Below, one piece after another: positions 1 through 9,817 of a stretch of DNA of 64,000 nucleotides; within the stretch, counting starts at the first letter, position 1; each line of letters starts with the position of its first letter. The notes under the pieces were generated by a model. It saw only the letters and a program-made list of their open reading frames with translations. It did no database searches and was not told the DNA's origin. This DNA comes from Globodera rostochiensis (Eukaryota; Nematoda; Chromadorea; Rhabditida; Heteroderidae): positions 1,573,193-1,637,192 of the forward strand of contig JAEVLN010000006.1 in NCBI GenBank assembly GCA_018350325.1, in the 5' to 3' direction. The translations under genes were made by a program, and so were the position numbers.

Positions 1-9
1 AATATTCAG

Positions 10-93
10 TGTACAATTTGCGGTCTTCAATCAGTACACGGTGGCAATTTGAAAGTGCACATGCGCACCCACACGGGCGAGAAGCCATTCAAT
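10..93 (+). CDS. C2H2 zinc-finger exon (locus 1, finger 1)
   Basis: Internal exon coding for exactly one C2H2 finger: C-x2-C-x12-H-x3-H, then the linker TGEKPFN. It begins at the first cysteine codon directly after a cag acceptor (7-9) and ends before a gtaggg donor at 94. It is 84 nt (28 codons), phase 0 at both ends. Such fingers normally bind DNA in nuclear transcription factors; the target cannot be read here. The 5' part of the gene lies off the window. The downstream exons at 297, 434, 1584, 2795 and 3006 have the same design. I infer one gene, but splicing between them is not shown and several exons are damaged. Confidence 0.7.
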
Positions 94-296
94 GTAGGGG
101 GTTGTACGGGACCGGGTTTTTAAGATTAAAAATTTGTAAATCGACAAAATTCGAAAATTAAAAACACGGGAATCCCGTTCCCGTTAAATTTGATTTGAAA
201 ACCTCGTTCCCGTTGTCGGAAATTTTTTTTACCAGTCTCTACTACAAAGTAATTGAAAGAAAATTTTTAAAAGCAGAGAATGTACAAAATATTTAG

Positions 297-380
297 TGTA
301 CAATTTGCGGTCATCAATCAGCATACGCCGGAAATTTGAAGGTGCACATGCGCACCCACACCGGTGTGAAGCCGTTCAAA
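297..380 (+). CDS. C2H2 zinc-finger exon (locus 1, finger 2)
   Basis: Single-finger exon of 84 nt after a tttag acceptor and before gtgaac. Spacing is C-x2-C-x12-H-x3-H with linker TGVKPFK (valine replaces the usual glutamate). Both zinc-binding cysteines and both histidines are present. The position usually held by histidine in sister fingers (SAH) is tyrosine here (SAY), which is outside the zinc ligands. Confidence 0.7.
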
Positions 381-433
381 GTGAACGAACAAAATACCTT
401 TTTAAAAATGCATAATGTTAAACAAATATTTAG

Positions 434-517
434 TGTACCATTTGCGATCATCGATCAATACAGGCTGGAAGTTTGAAACTACACATGCGCACCCACACGG
501 GCGAGAAGCCATTCAAT
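434..517 (+). CDS. C2H2 zinc-finger exon with lost splice donor (locus 1, finger 3)
   Basis: Intact 84-nt finger (CTIC...HMRTH, linker TGEKPFN) after a tag acceptor at 431-433. The exon is followed by aggggg, whereas the otherwise matching boundary after finger 1 reads gtaggggg. Two bases (gt) are missing, so the normal 5' splice site is gone. Reading through would enter the repeat at 518. The finger may therefore be unused or part of a decaying gene. Confidence 0.6.
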
Positions 518-1543
518 AGGGGGTTGTACGTGGCCGGGACTTTTGGGGAAAACCGGTACCGGGACTAAATTAGTGGTAAATATGGTTCATACGGTTCAGA
601 CTCAAAATCGAACGAAATATATATATCAATCGGCTCCTCTCGGTCTGCATGGTCCAAAGTTGTTAAAATATTGCATTTTCTTAAATAGTTTGGCATTCTG
701 TTAGATGTTAATTAAAAAAAATGAACATGACAATGACAAAAATCCGTGATTTCCGGGCTAACCCGGTACACCTCGATTGGGCGCACACGTTTGGGCGCGG
801 CATGATTGGGCGCGGCACGATTGGGCGCGCACGTTTGGGCGCGGCACGATTGGGCGCGCACGTTTGGGCGCGGCACGATTGGGCGCGCACGTTTGGGCGC
901 GGCACGATTGGGCGCGCACGTTTGGGCGCGGCACGATTGGGCGCGCACGTTTGGGCGCGGCACGATTGGGCGCGCACGTTTGGGCGCGTACGTTGGGGCG
1001 CGGCACGATTGGGCGCCGACAAGTTTTTTCGTTATACCTTTTTTCAAAGTCAACCAAACCAAATATTCTTGGTATCATTCGAAAGCATGCAATGAGTAGA
1101 AGTTTACAAAGCCAAAAGTTAAGCGATTCGATTAAATAAAAAAAGTTATGACTCAGCCGCGCAAAAAAGCACTAAAATTGAGATTTTTGCACGTTTTAAG
1201 CTATAACTTTTTTTTGAAAAGACAAATCGGTTAGCTTTAGCTTGATCAAAGGTTCAGCATACTGAGAGCTTTTGTATGATATCAATTTTGTTTTTGATTT
1301 GTTCAGGGTGCCGAATCGTGCCGGCATCGAACGTGCCAGCACCCAATTGTGCGAGCCCAATCGTGATGCTCCGTATGAACCATATTTGCCAAATTAGTCC
1401 CGGTCAAAAAAAAACCGAGACTACTGGGCAAAAAAAAACGTTTTAGAAAAACCGGAGCCATTTATAACGGAGCTTGAAAAACCCGGGACTAAATTTCAGT
1501 CCTACCTAGAAAAGACATTTCAGTACTGGCCCGTCCTACCCTA
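518..1543. mobile_element. Composite TAGGG-ended repeat filling an intron
   Basis: The left end reads (T)AGGGGGTTGTACGTGGCC and the right end ...GGCCCGTCCTACCCTA, giving imperfect inverted ends. Inner left and right segments (ggttcatac / gtatgaacc) are also inverted. A partial copy of the GGTTCAGACTC repeat (about 595-655) and a 29-bp minisatellite sit inside. The same outer element, with other contents, occupies the equivalent intron of locus 2 (10827-11374). No target duplication is visible. Confidence 0.5.
775..1018 (+). repeat. GC-rich 29-bp minisatellite
   Basis: About eight tandem units of cacgattgggcgcgcacg followed by tttgggcgcgg, period 29 bp. It is strongly GC-rich in an AT-rich setting. 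Because 29 is not a multiple of three, all reading frames stay open and give Arg/Gly/Ala-rich peptides; I treat these as artefacts. Confidence 0.85.
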
Positions 1544-1583
1544 CTACAACAAAAGTAATTAAAAGAACCATTAAAATATTTAG

Positions 1584-1667
1584 TGTACAATTTGCGACCA
1601 TCGCTTTTCCCTCGCGGAAAATTTGAAACGGCACATGCGCACCCACACGGGCGAGAAGCCCTATAAG
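1584..1667 (+). CDS. C2H2 zinc-finger exon (locus 1, finger 4)
   Basis: 84-nt single-finger exon: acceptor tttag at 1579-1583, CTICDHRF start, HMRTH, linker TGEKPYK, donor gtaatt at 1668. It has a near-identical twin at 11419-11502 in locus 2, with the same flanks, so the two loci share a duplicated segment of roughly 1.4-2.0 kb. Confidence 0.7.
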
Positions 1668-2268
1668 GTAATTGAAAGACAAGGGCTTTAACCAAGGATT
1701 TTTTTCAGGGGGTGGGGGCTCGATTCAAGAAAAATTCGATCTTTAGGGATGCATTTTTTGCTTTTTATTGTAGTTAAGCAATTTTTAGAAAAAAATTCGA
1801 TTTTTTATGGCTACATTTTTGGCTTTTACATTTTTCTTAAAAAATTTTTCCCCCAAAAAGTTAGATTTAAAGGGAGTATTTTTGGGTTTTATTGCATTAA
1901 TATTTATGTTATGTCTAAAAAATATCGTAAAAATTCAATTTTGGGAGTCGGGTTGCTTAAATCGGTCGGGATTCGGGGGGTTTTTTTTTAAAATTTTTCT
2001 CCAAAATTTTAGAGTGTCAAATTTTTTTTAATTGAATAATTTCAAAATTTAATGAGTTACTGAAAAAATTAAAACCGGGATTCCGGACCCAAAAATGTAC
2101 GGAAAATCATTTGAAAATATTATTTAATACTAAAAATATAATAATAGAGATGTAGAATTGTAGAAATGTAAGAATAATTCTATCCTTTTTTGAGAAACTT
2201 TTTAGTTCAACAAAAATTAAAATCTTTAAATATTATTAAAAAATTTTATTGTTAATTTTGGATCATAT
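1668..2268. other. Intron sequence with dispersed AT-rich repeat
   Basis: No coding signal. It carries the dispersed repeat with the phrase taggg(g)atgcattttt and tttttattgcatttttgtt, also seen near 4140, 8880, 11905 and 20430. The segment up to about 2000 matches 11503-12040 of the duplicated locus. Confidence 0.5.
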
Positions 2269-2771
2269 GGTCCAGAGGCAAAACGTAACAAATTATATAT
2301 TCATTCGACTCCCCTCGGTCTGCAATGTAAGAATCCGGAAAAAAATTTTGCGGCAACTATTCCCTGAAGAGTTATAGACCCGGGACTGAAGTGTCTTTTG
2401 ACTGGGGGCTCAGTTGTTCAGTGATTAAAAAATGAGAAAAATCACTCATATAGGCTTTTAAAGTTACGAATTTGTCGAAAAAAATAACAATCAAGAATAT
2501 AAAGCGGAACCGGTTTAAAATTTGAATGAAGTGTATGCATTTTAAATTTTTTCTTTAATCAAAAATTTTAAACCGTTTTAAAACGGATTTAAATACTCAA
2601 TTTTATTTTCTATCGTCAAATTCATAATTTTGAAAGCATATATGAGTGATTTTCCTCATTTTTTAATCACTGGACAACTGAGCCCCCAGTCAAAAGATGC
2701 CTATAACTTCTTACATTGCATACCGAGAGGAGTCGATTGATATATATTTTGTTCGATTTTGAGTCTGGACC
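2269..2771. mobile_element. Fold-back MITE, GGTCCAGA ends
   Basis: Inverted ends GGTCCAGAGGCAAAACG / ...GATTTTGAGTCTGGACC with long inner inverted arms (around 2409-2450 against 2645-2690; cagtgattaaaaaatgag pairs with ctcattttttaatcactg). Related ends flank repeats at 10879-11208 and 23287-23350. The motif accgagaggagtcgattg recurs in all copies. No protein is encoded. Confidence 0.7.
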
Positions 2772-2794
2772 GTAATATTTACCGAAAAATTTAG

Positions 2795-2884
2795 TGTACG
2801 ATTTGCGACCATTGCTTTTCCCAATCAAGTGGTCTGCAACAGCACATGCTCTCCATGCACCCGAGTGGGGGGAGGAAATTCAAA
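2795..2884 (+). CDS. C2H2 zinc-finger exon, H-x4-H type (locus 1, finger 5)
   Basis: 90-nt exon after a tttag acceptor, before gtcaaa. It starts CTICDHCF; the histidines are spaced H-x4-H (HMLSMH) and the linker is PSGGRKFK, not TGEKP. So it differs from the 84-nt fingers by two codons but keeps phase 0. The twin at 12420-12509 differs by one residue in the histidine loop (HMLFMH). Confidence 0.7.
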
Positions 2885-2931
2885 GTCAAAAAAAGGGGGA
2901 AAAAACTTCAAAAAAGCTGATCACAATTTAG

Positions 2932-2961
2932 TGCACACACACGGGGGAGAAGCCATTCAAA
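2932..2961 (+). pseudogene. Zinc-finger exon with 54-nt internal deletion
   Basis: Compared with the intact twin at 12560-12643 (84 nt), only the first codon and the last nine survive: TGC then the histidine end and TGEKPFK. The 54 missing nt are a multiple of three, but they remove the second cysteine and the finger core, and the donor gtaag has become attaag. The finger cannot fold and the exon probably cannot be spliced. Confidence 0.75.
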
Positions 2962-3005
2962 TTAAGAGAAACAATTAAAAGTTTTAATTACATTTTAAAA
3001 TTAAG

Positions 3006-3080
3006 TGCACCATTTGCGCCTATCGATCAGCACACTCTGGAAATGTAAAACAGCACATGCGTACTCACTCACGCGGATGA
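3006..3080 (+). CDS. Terminal C2H2 zinc-finger exon (locus 1)
   Basis: Last exon of locus 1. After acceptor taag it reads CTICAYRS...HMRTH, then SRG and a TGA stop at 3078-3080 in place of the usual TGEKP linker. The C2H2 ligands are complete. An equivalent terminal exon closes locus 2 (12688-12762), so both loci end in the same way. Confidence 0.7.
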   Translation, partial: CTICAYRSAHSGNVKQHMRTHSRG

Positions 3081-3242
3081 GAAGTAGCGGGCAATTGCGG
3101 CACGTTTATTAAAGACAATTCTTTCTATTGGAAGAATGGAATTGTTTGCGATAAAACTATGCACAAAATGTTTTAATTTATTCTCCTTTTTTTATTTTTG
3201 ATAAACTTTCTCTTTTACATTTATTTTTGATTAAAGACTATA

Positions 3243-3670
3243 TACTGTAAACACTCTTGTAATTAGTGTTCGGCACGGTAAAATTTACCGCGGTAAAAAC
3301 CGGTAAAAATCGGTAAAAATTCACGGTAAATTTACCGGTTTACCGTTACCGGTCGCATTTCGTCCCAACCGGTAAAAACCGGTAACGGTAAAAACCGGTA
3401 AATTTACCGATTTACCGTTACCGGTCGTTTTGGGCTACGAACGGTAAAAAACCGGTAACGGTAATTACCGGTTTTACCGTTACCGTTACCGGAAAATGCC
3501 ATTTCCCGAACACTACTTGTAATCCAATCCCCTCTAAATCCCACTCCCTCTAATAATCCCACCCCCTCGAAGGGGGTTGAGAAATAATCCCGCCCCCTCT
3601 AATAATCCCGCCCTCTAAGAGTGGGTTGAAAAATAATCCCGCCGGTGGGATTACAAGAGTGTTTACGGTA
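3243..3670. mobile_element. Tc1/mariner-like MITE, TAC(T/C)GTA ends
   Basis: Inverted ends TACTGTAAACACTCTTGTAA / TTACAAGAGTGTTTACGGTA with TA at each edge. The interior has cctctaataatccc / gggttgaaaaataatccc. It shares ends and the gttgaaaaata phrase with elements at 16033, 17930 and 22577. It was later split by the element at 3264-3515. Confidence 0.65.
3264..3515. mobile_element. hAT-like MITE with perfect 8-bp target duplication
   Basis: The ends TAGTGTTCGG / CCGAACACTA are inverted and flanked by CTTGTAAT at 3256-3263 and 3516-3523. The 252-bp body is built of repeated accggtaaaa / ttaccg motifs, which makes it self-complementary. An 8-bp duplication is typical of the hAT superfamily; no transposase is present. 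Confidence 0.85.
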
Positions 3671-3884
3671 TATCACAATAGAAAATCGGACAGAAGCGAC
3701 AAGAAAGTTAAAGTTCATTTTATCCCTTGCGGCAAATGGAAATTTCGGCATCGAATTTTAAATAAAATTGGTTAAAGCTCGCGCTTAATTTCATCCGAAG
3801 AATTACATTAATTATATTCACGTAAAGCTCGAATTTAGAAATTCCAAAACGAGTTTATAGAATCGAATGGGCTACAATAATGAG

Positions 3885-4440
3885 TAGGGCCACAAATTAT
3901 ATGGACAAAAAATCTCGAAATATGGCCATAAAATAAGGATTAAAATCGCAAAATATGGATCAAATTGGACAAAAATTGCAAAATATGACGAAATATGGAG
4001 AAAATTTTTTTCAAATATAGCAAAAAATGGGCAAGTTTTTTCTAATTGAAGTAATAAGAGAAATTAAAATTTTTATATGTAAATTAAAGGCATTTCAGAA
4101 AAATTTTTTAAAAATAAGCAGAATTTTAAAAATATTCATTTTTTGGTGGCAGAATTTTTAGTCGCGCAAAGTCAATTTTTAGGGGTGCATTTTTTGAAAA
4201 AATTTTAAAAAGTCGATCCTTAAGGATGGATTTTTCGTTTTTATTGCATTTTTGTTAAGGAATTTTTGAAAAATGGCAAAATATGGATAAAAAACGCGAA
4301 ATATGGAAAAATATGAAAATATGGATTATAAAATGGGCTCTAGGAAGCTCCAACCAAAGCTAAAACCATCATTTATTGTAGTTATACGCTGTTCCGAGTG
4401 CGCAAAAAAAATATGGATTTCCATATAATTTGTGGCCCTA
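3885..4440. mobile_element. hAT-like MITE, TAGGGCCACAAATT ends
   Basis: Inverted ends TAGGGCCACAAATTATATGG / CCATATAATTTGTGGCCCTA, flanked by perfect 8-bp duplications ATAATGAG (3877-3884 and 4441-4448). The AT-rich 556-bp body contains repeated aaatatgg motifs and no coding sequence. Confidence 0.9.
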
Positions 4441-4448
4441 ATAATGAG

Positions 4449-5162
4449 TATCATAAAATTTAGGCAGGTAGTCGCGATCAATTTAATGGTGAAATATGAA
4501 CATTAAAATGAGTAAAAAAATCATTATAATCTTTGTTTTTTATTCATTAGAATAAAACAAACTATTTTAAATGTTTGCCTAAAAGTTCACTCATCAGAGA
4601 ATTACTAACAGTTTAGTTCAGCAAACAGTTTCTGCTCCTCCAATTTGCTGACTCCGTAGATCACCGCAGCAGAAATGAACAAAAATAATAGACCAATTGA
4701 GCCCACATGTCGTCGATAAGGATTTTAAGTCCAAAGAAGTTGGTTGGCTAACGATTTTACAAAATTCAAAATTAAACGTTTTTTAAATGTTCTTTACTCA
4801 TTTCTTTGATGCGCTTCAACTGCTTCATGCTTTTCAATTCCCATTCATTTTGCTTGATCTTTACTAGCGAATGCTAAATTAATTATAATTTAAAAATTAT
4901 TAAGAATATAAATATGTGGGCATTTGAATATTAAGATTATCCCGAATAATCTTTGTATTATTTTAAAATATTCCAAATAAAAACGGCGAGTTGTATTATT
5001 TGAGTAAAATTCTTTTAAACTCACTAAAATTCGAATTTCACTAGTAAAATTTGAAACTTCCGTTTTTCTTTATTATTCTATAAGTGATCTTAATTTTTTT
5101 AGTATCATAAAAGGCAGGAAAATTGGCGTAATTTTTCTTCCCTAATATTTTTATGAATTTTG
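4449..5162. other. AT-rich intergenic DNA
   Basis: I see no credible exon, RNA gene or intact element. There are many in-frame stops in all frames. Confidence 0.5.
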
Positions 5163-5300
5163 AGGAAAATGCCAAAAGGGGGAAAATGCCAAAAAGGGGA
5201 AAATGCCAAAAAGGGGAAAATGCCAAAAAGGGGAAAATGCCAAAAAGGGAAAAATGGCAAAGGGAGGATAATGCCAAAAAGAGGAAAATGCCCAAAAAGG
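5163..5300 (+). repeat. 18-bp minisatellite
   Basis: About seven units of gaaaatgccaaaaagggg. The period is divisible by three, so a Lys/Gly-rich frame stays open; there is no sign that it is expressed. Confidence 0.85.
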
Positions 5301-5371
5301 GGAGGAGAAAAGCCAAAAGGTGAAATGCAACCACAGCCTTGGCTAACGTTAAGGAAAGTTTAAATCTTAAA

Positions 5372-5603
5372 TAGGGTTGCTCCCCGAGCCCTCGGGGACG
5401 GAAAAAGTCGGGGTCGGGGTTTTCGCCCCCGACCAAAAAAGTCGGGGTTCGGGGTTTTTTCAAGCAAAAACCCCGAAAAATTCAAAAAAGTCGGGGTCGG
5501 GGACGAAAACCCTGACTAAAAAAGTCGAGGTTCGGGGTTTCTCCAAACAAAAACCCCGAAAAATTCAAAAAAGTCGGGGAATCGGGGACGGAGAGAAACC
5601 CTA
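5372..5603. mobile_element. hAT-like MITE, TAGGGTTGCTCCCCG end
   Basis: The left end TAGGGTTGCTCCCCG is matched by the inverted right end CGGAGAGAAACCCTA. Flanks ATCTTAAA (5364-5371) and ATCTTAAC (5604-5611) match at 7 of 8 bases. The body is a direct repeat of gtcggggtcggggt-type sequence. The same end family bounds the larger element at 13748-14213. Confidence 0.75.
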
Positions 5604-7862
5604 ATCTTAACGCATCGCAGCCAATTGATTCGAATTTAATGATCGACGATATCCTTCAACAAAAAAAAGGGGTGTTTTTTCCTTTTTCACTGTCCGAGGT
5701 CGTCGTGTAAATTTGATCTTTTGCCCCCAAAAGCGGGGAATGGACATTCACTTATGGGAATTAATTTCATTTTATGATAAATTTAAATTGCTTTATTTGC
5801 TTTCAGCAAAATGTTGACCCAAAAAAATGGGGGAAATAAATGCGATATTTGGATTTCTTCAATAAACACCAAAAACTGGACACTTGCCTAAGGGCTATTA
5901 ACGTTACTGTAAATTCATTAAAAGATTGAACATTTATTGGCGTCTAAAATTTTGAAAGTTTACAACTTTTTTAAACTCAACTAAATTAAAAGACAAACAA
6001 GGCACAATTTGAAAGCTCTAAGCCTTTAAATAGAGTTGTTCACGGTCGGTTAACCGAACCGAACCCGGCTTTTATTAAAAATATTTTGTTTTTTCAATAT
6101 TAATGATAAAACATTTATTCTTATTTATTATTAAAGAAATTTAGACAATTATTATTGACCAGAGAAAGACAAGCTGAACCCGAAGTCGCTTTTCCATGAT
6201 CCGAATCGCACATTTCATTCAATGACAAAATTTTTATTCTTTACCATTAAAACAAGTGAATATTTATGCTGAAATTAACATTTTGAAAAAATCCAGATCC
6301 AGGACCTGGATCCTGGTGGTCGACGACTTGGATTTTTTCTGGATTTTTGTCCAGAAAATCTACCAAACCTACGTGAAATCCAGATAGAATTTTTCAAAAT
6401 GTCGGTCTCTAATAAATATCAATTGTCCATTATGGCACAAATTTACCAAATTATGTTGCCCTTAATTGCCATTTCCAACGAAACAAAACGAAAACATTTT
6501 TTTTCAGTTGACGAAAGACGAAACGGAACAAGAAACGCCCAACAAATAACAGGGTCGGGCGAGGGCACCTGTCGAGAGGCCCTTCCCCCCCCCCCCCCAC
6601 TTCCACCCGAAATTGCCTCCCGCCACACACACAAATCAGCATCATCAACTTAAAGCTCAACCAAGCAAATCCATAGGGCAAAATTCGATCGATTGAAAAT
6701 TCAGAAAATGCTGAATTTTTCGATTTTTCCCATTCCCCTTAGGGCGATTAGAGCCCCCCCCCCATTACCCCCACCTTTAATGCACAGCCAACGCATAAAT
6801 GCCGAACAATCCCGGACAGGTGCCACTCCGGCCCGAAGGTCGAATTGTCCGAAGGTCGAAAGTGTTGTAACTTTCTTCAACCTAAACCAATTAGGTCAAA
6901 GAGGTGAAATCGGGTGAAATTTCACCTAAACTATATAGGATGCGTGTTTAGAGAAGGTAGGGGGGCATAATACCAAATGGAAGCTTGCGATGAGTTAGAG
7001 TTATTATTAAGTTAAAGCTAAGTGATTGGACAATGCTTAAAAAATGGCCAAAAAAGTGAAAACTCCAAAAATCGCCTTTTTTGGAGGTTTTCTGGCCATA
7101 ACTTTTTTCATAATTATCAGATCGCTTAGTTTTTGCTTATTATTGCTTCTCCTTATCGAGAGCTTTCATTTGGTATAATATACGACCTAATGAGTTTAGG
7201 TTGTAGAAAGTTATAAAGCATTCGGCACTCAAACCCCTTTCTTCTGAGAGTTATCTGGGGGTTACCGAGGTCGCTGATAACGAATATGCCATTTAATTCA
7301 TCATATGATTTCATCTAATCTATGCTTTCAACATCTATGATTTTTCGAAAGTAAAATGAAAAATTTTTCCAGAGTCGGTAAAAAGGTGTTTCTAGGGCTA
7401 TTCGGGAACGCAGATTCTGAATCTGACCTCCTTTTAGACCGATTTCAAACCCCGGACCAGTTACAAAAGCAGGAAATTTGTGCGCGCCCGATCCAGGGTC
7501 GCTTAGGCCTAAGCCTAACGAACCCGCGCTAAATTTTTGCTCGTTCCAACGGTTTCAGCACCTAAGAAACACCTATAAAATAACCCGTACTCCCGATCGC
7601 TATTTGAAAAATCAAAATCCTTCGCGTTTTTATCTTTTTATTCCATTTTTTAGGTGTCGGCACGGACAACAACTGGACATGGACAAATCTGGCAACAACA
7701 ACCCAACGGAATTGGTGGGTTCGCAATGAGAATGTTGATTTGCAGTTGATATATGCAGGGCCCATCATCTGCGTTCAACAGTTCAAACATCCAGCTGGAG
7801 CCGCCCAATGTTTTTTGTTTTTGTTTTGCATGGCATTTTCCCTTAAATGCCATTTTCAGACA
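5604..7862. other. Intergenic DNA with repeat fragments
   Basis: Contains a right end of an aatttttcaaaatgtcggtctcta repeat near 6297-6411 (related to 35356-35509), poly-C runs near 6588 and 6757, and an inverted AT-rich stretch around 6985-7185 (aaacttttt type). A short frame near 7650-7729 after a tttttag acceptor could be an upstream exon of the coiled-coil gene, but this is weak. Confidence 0.4.
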
Positions 7863-8245
7863 ATGGTTTGTGCGAGAAAGCTGCTTGATGGCTGTGTACG
7901 TGACCGCTGTTGCCAGGTGGCGCTTGATGCCGACGTCTACTTCCGGACCACGCACAAGTACTTCAAGGCGTTCACCAAGTGCAAGGAGGAGAAGGAACAC
8001 AGCGACGCCAAACTCTTGCAAAACAAACAACTGTTAGTTGGACTGGGTGAAAAACTAAAACTACTGCAAGCGATGTTCGGCCATGACGAGCAGAAGAAAG
8101 AGGCACTTTTGGCAGAGAATGTTCTGTTGGTGGCAGACAAAGTTGAGCTGCAAGGTCAACTGCATGAGCAGCAAGCATTGAGTGTTCGGCTTCAAGTGGA
8201 GATCGACAGACTGCGCACGTCAACGGAGCAGAAAGAGGTGCCGAA
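7863..8245 (+). CDS. Coiled-coil protein, 5' exon part
   Basis: Open frame from an ATG just after a ttttcag acceptor (7857-7859) to the insertion point of a MITE. After an N-terminal cysteine-rich stretch, roughly residues 40-125 are rich in Glu, Lys, Gln and Leu with heptad-like spacing (EKLKLLQ, LLAENVLLVADKVELQGQL, LQVEIDRLR), so a long coiled coil is likely. Codon third positions are GC-rich here, unlike the surroundings, which supports real coding. I do not recognise the family. The frame continues in the original gene at 8622 once the MITE and one target copy are set aside. The true first exon may lie upstream. Confidence 0.55.
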
Positions 8246-8613
8246 CAGGGGTGGGCAAAATTCGGGTTTCGGAATTTTGGAAATACCGGGTTTTTTGGCG
8301 TTTCGGATTTTACACCCCTAAGAATGGGATTTTTGAGGTATGTAGCAGTTTGGTGTTGGTATAGTGGTGAGTGGTGGGTCAGTTGAACTTTTGGTGGGTG
8401 TTCAGGTCCCTGACTGTGTTAACAATTTTTTTCTGACTTTCTCTGAACATTTACTATCGTGTAAACAATTCCAAAAAAAAATTTTTTTTAATTTCCCATT
8501 TTTTAAAAATATTTTAGATGACAAATCACAAGTTTTCATTTCAGATTTAAAATCGTTTCGGATTTTTAGGATTTCGGGTTTCGAATTTTATTTTCCGATT
8601 TTGCCCAGCCCTG
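8246..8613. mobile_element. hAT-like MITE (CAGGG-TGGGCAAAAT family) inside a coding exon
   Basis: Ends CAGGGGTGGGCAAAATTCGG / CCGATTTTGCCCAGCCCTG are inverted. Flanks GTGCCGAA at 8238-8245 and 8614-8621 are a perfect 8-bp duplication. It is 368 bp, rich in tttcgg/ttcggattt, and noncoding. It brings stop codons into the coiled-coil frame. Same family as 9877-10792. Confidence 0.9.
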
Positions 8614-8621
8614 GTGCCGAA

Positions 8622-8748
8622 CATTGTCATTAAGCATGAAATTGGCCATGGCTGCCATCGACAAAACCCAAAAACGTCGCAAAATGTGTCAAAAATTTTT
8701 AGTTGTTTAAAAAGGCCAAAAATAGTTTATAAAAAGTACCAAATTTAG
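8622..8748 (+). CDS. Coiled-coil gene, 3' part beyond the MITE
   Basis: Without the MITE, the upstream frame (…KEVPN) runs on here for about 41 further codons to a TAG at 8746-8748. It starts IVIKHEIGHGCH and becomes Lys-rich. No splice signal is needed. This tail is less convincing than the 5' part and could in fact be intron or UTR. Confidence 0.4.
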
Positions 8749-9017
8749 GGGTGTAAACTGGTCAAAAAAATTTTTCAATATATTATTAATAAAATTCATT
8801 TTTTGACAACAATTTCAAATCAAGAGCAATTCAGTCAAAAAAGTTTAAACAAATAGAGAATTTTAAAAAATCCCATTTTTGGCTGGCAGAATTTTTAATA
8901 TTGAAAAAAGTCCATTTTTAGGGGTACATTTTTTGAAATTTAGAAAAAAAAATCCATTTTCAGGGGTGCTTTTTCCGTTTTTATTGCACTTTTCTTAATC
9001 GAAAAACCCCAAAATAG

Positions 9018-9758
9018 GTGAATAGTAATGAAGAGCACGGCGATCAAGAAAAAGAGGAAGACGAAGAAGCAACAGATAAAGAGAAGAAAGAATCGACGGA
9101 TGAAGAAGAGGAAGACGAAGAAGCAACAGATAAAGAGAAGAAAGAATCGACGGATGAAGAAGAGGAAGACGAAGAAGCAACAGATAAAGAGAAGAAAGAA
9201 TCGACGGATGAAGAAGAGGAAGACGAAGAAGCAACAGATAAAGAGAAGAAAGAATCGACGGATGAAGAAGAGGAAGACGAAGAAGCAACAGATAAAGAGA
9301 AGAAAGAATCGACGGATGAAGAAGAGGAAGACGAAGAAGCAACAGATAAAGAGAAGAAAGAATCGACGGATGAAGAAGAGGAAGACGAAGAAGCAACAGA
9401 TAAAGAGAAGAAAGAATCGACGGATGAAGAAGAGGAAGACGAAGAAGCAACAGATAAAGAGAAGAAAGAATCGACGGATGAAGAAGAGGAAGACGAAGAA
9501 GCAACAGATAAAGAGAAGAAAGAATCGACGGATGAAGAAGAGGAAGACGAAGAAGCAACAGATAAAGAGAAGAAAGAATCGACGGATGAAGAAGAGGAAG
9601 ACGAAGAAGCAACAGATAAAGAGAAGAAAGAATCGACGGATGAAGAAGAGGAGAAAGAAGAATCAACAGATGAAGAGAAGGAAGAATCGACAGATGAAGA
9701 AGAAAAGGAGGAAGAACTGATGGAAAAGAATTTGCGCACCCAGGGGAAGAAATTCAAA
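9018..9758 (+). CDS. Acidic 18-residue-repeat exon fused to zinc-finger locus 2
   Basis: One open exon of 247 codons between an aaaatag acceptor (9011-9017) and a gtaagt donor (9759). After a short lead (NSNEEHGDQEKE) come about eleven units of DEEATDKEKKESTDEEEE, then degenerate units, then ELMEKNLRTQGKKFK. The last residues, LRTQGKKFK, followed by a phase-0 donor, resemble the [11 protein letters not shown] end of the finger exons, and the next exon (9818) starts at a finger cysteine in the same phase. I infer an acidic, probably disordered N-terminal region of a zinc-finger protein. The stretch has three long overlapping open frames because the repeat unit is a multiple of three, so the frame choice rests on the splice phase and the finger-like tail. 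Confidence 0.5.
9055..9660 (+). repeat. 54-bp coding minisatellite
   Basis: About eleven nearly identical 54-bp units (gacgaagaagcaacagataa and onward), purine-rich on this strand, within the exon above. The near identity points to recent expansion or homogenisation. Confidence 0.9.
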
Positions 9759-9817
9759 GTAAGTTAAAAAAAAGAAAATAAATAAACAAAAACATTTTTT
9801 CAAATACTTTTATTTAG

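Noticed and set aside
708..1139. Six overlapping Arg/Gly/Ala-rich or Pro/Arg-rich frames
   Set aside because: Products of the 29-bp minisatellite, open on both strands and in several frames.
3256..3670. Possible CRISPR-like array of accggtaaaa repeats
   Set aside because: Repeats are short, have no spacers of constant size, and lie in a MITE with target duplication in a eukaryotic genome.
8995..9757. Other long frames over the 54-bp repeat (Ser-rich or Leu-rich on minus, Lys/Arg-rich on plus)
   Set aside because: The unit is a multiple of three, so several frames stay open; only the acidic plus frame has matching splice sites and a finger-like tail.
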